From Hyphomicrobiales bacterium (GTDB taxonomy: Bacteria; Pseudomonadota; Alphaproteobacteria; Rhizobiales; TMED25), in contig JADHLM010000058.1 of assembly GCA_016780665.1 (NCBI GenBank), positions 1 to 6,556 of the forward strand: a stretch of DNA of 6,556 bases, given 5' to 3'. The notes beneath the pieces are model-generated. The model had not been told where the DNA came from. It saw only the letters and a list, made by a program, of their open reading frames with translations, and searched no databases. Positions 6,428 to 6,556 of this stretch are shown here, one piece after another. The stretch's first letter is position 1. Each line of letters starts with the position of its first letter. Made by a program: the position numbers and the translations under genes.

Positions 6428-6556
6428 TTAGCCTTCTTTTTTATTTTCAATTACTGCACGAACTCCAGGTAGCTCTTTTCCTTCTAACCATTCCAAAAAA
6501 GCACCACCTCCAGTTGAAACATGTGTGTAGGAACTATACGTATTAGCGATATTTAT
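6428..6556 (-). CDS. pgk: Phosphoglycerate kinase, C-terminal end, cut by window edge
   Basis: Only the last 42 residues are in the window; this frame was read by hand because it has no start here. It contains THVSTGGGAFLEWLEGKELP (11-30) followed by GV. This is the hallmark C-terminus of phosphoglycerate kinase, including the STGGGA nucleotide-binding glycine loop and the conserved LEGKxLPG ending. The enzyme transfers phosphate between 1,3-bisphosphoglycerate and ADP in glycolysis and gluconeogenesis. A short polar tail (ENKKEG) precedes the TAA at 6430-6428. The aldolase ATG follows after a single base, so the two are very probably one operon with coupled translation. Confidence 0.96.
   Translation of the reverse strand: MNIANTYSSYTHVSTGGGAFLEWLEGKELPGVRAVIENKKEG
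6432..6436 (-). promoter_or_regulatory. Ribosome binding site of the aldolase gene, inside the pgk 3' end
   Basis: Minus-strand GAAGG, five bases before the aldolase ATG at 6426, lies in the last codons of pgk. It supports the shorter start over the upstream in-frame ATG at 6450, which has no comparable site. Confidence 0.65.

Overview
The window is a compact, AT-rich stretch of bacterial chromosome in which every supported gene lies on the minus strand, so transcription runs from high to low coordinates. Gene content and order suggest a streamlined marine alphaproteobacterium, possibly Pelagibacterales (SAR11)-like. The supporting signs are a cysteine-free alphaproteobacterial-type L31, efp followed by a SuhB-type gene, a MotA/TolQ-like plus MotB/OmpA-like gene pair next to rpmE, very short intergenic gaps, and TAA as the stop codon of all eight genes whose ends are visible. 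The lineage is an inference from these features, not from a marker-gene comparison.

Layout in transcription order: the C-terminal end of phosphoglycerate kinase (pgk, cut by the window edge); class I fructose-bisphosphate aldolase, starting one base after the pgk stop; an exported Sel1-repeat protein; a 76-bp gap with a strong ribosome binding site; elongation factor P (efp); an inositol-monophosphatase (SuhB) family protein that starts 4 bases after efp; a MotA/TolQ/ExbB-type membrane protein; a MotB-like protein with one membrane anchor, a very long coiled coil and a C-terminal OmpA peptidoglycan-binding domain; ribosomal protein L31 (rpmE), with its own plausible promoter; and the N-terminal part of a quinone oxidoreductase-type dehydrogenase, cut by the other window edge.

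Three themes are combined: lower glycolysis/gluconeogenesis (pgk, aldolase), translation (EF-P, L31) and an ion-driven envelope complex (the MotA-like/MotB-like pair). There are no RNA genes, mobile elements, CRISPR arrays or convincing hairpin terminators. No intergenic stretch exceeds 300 bases; the longest is the 76-bp gap upstream of efp.

The observation most worth following up is that the SuhB-family protein keeps the family fold signature but has lost essentially all metal-binding and catalytic residues, so it looks like a conserved pseudoenzyme. The second is the MotB-like protein, which joins an ExbD/TolR-like transmembrane motif and a MotB-like peptidoglycan-binding domain through roughly 300 residues of predicted periplasmic coiled coil. 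I saw no sign of a defence island or a recently acquired cassette.
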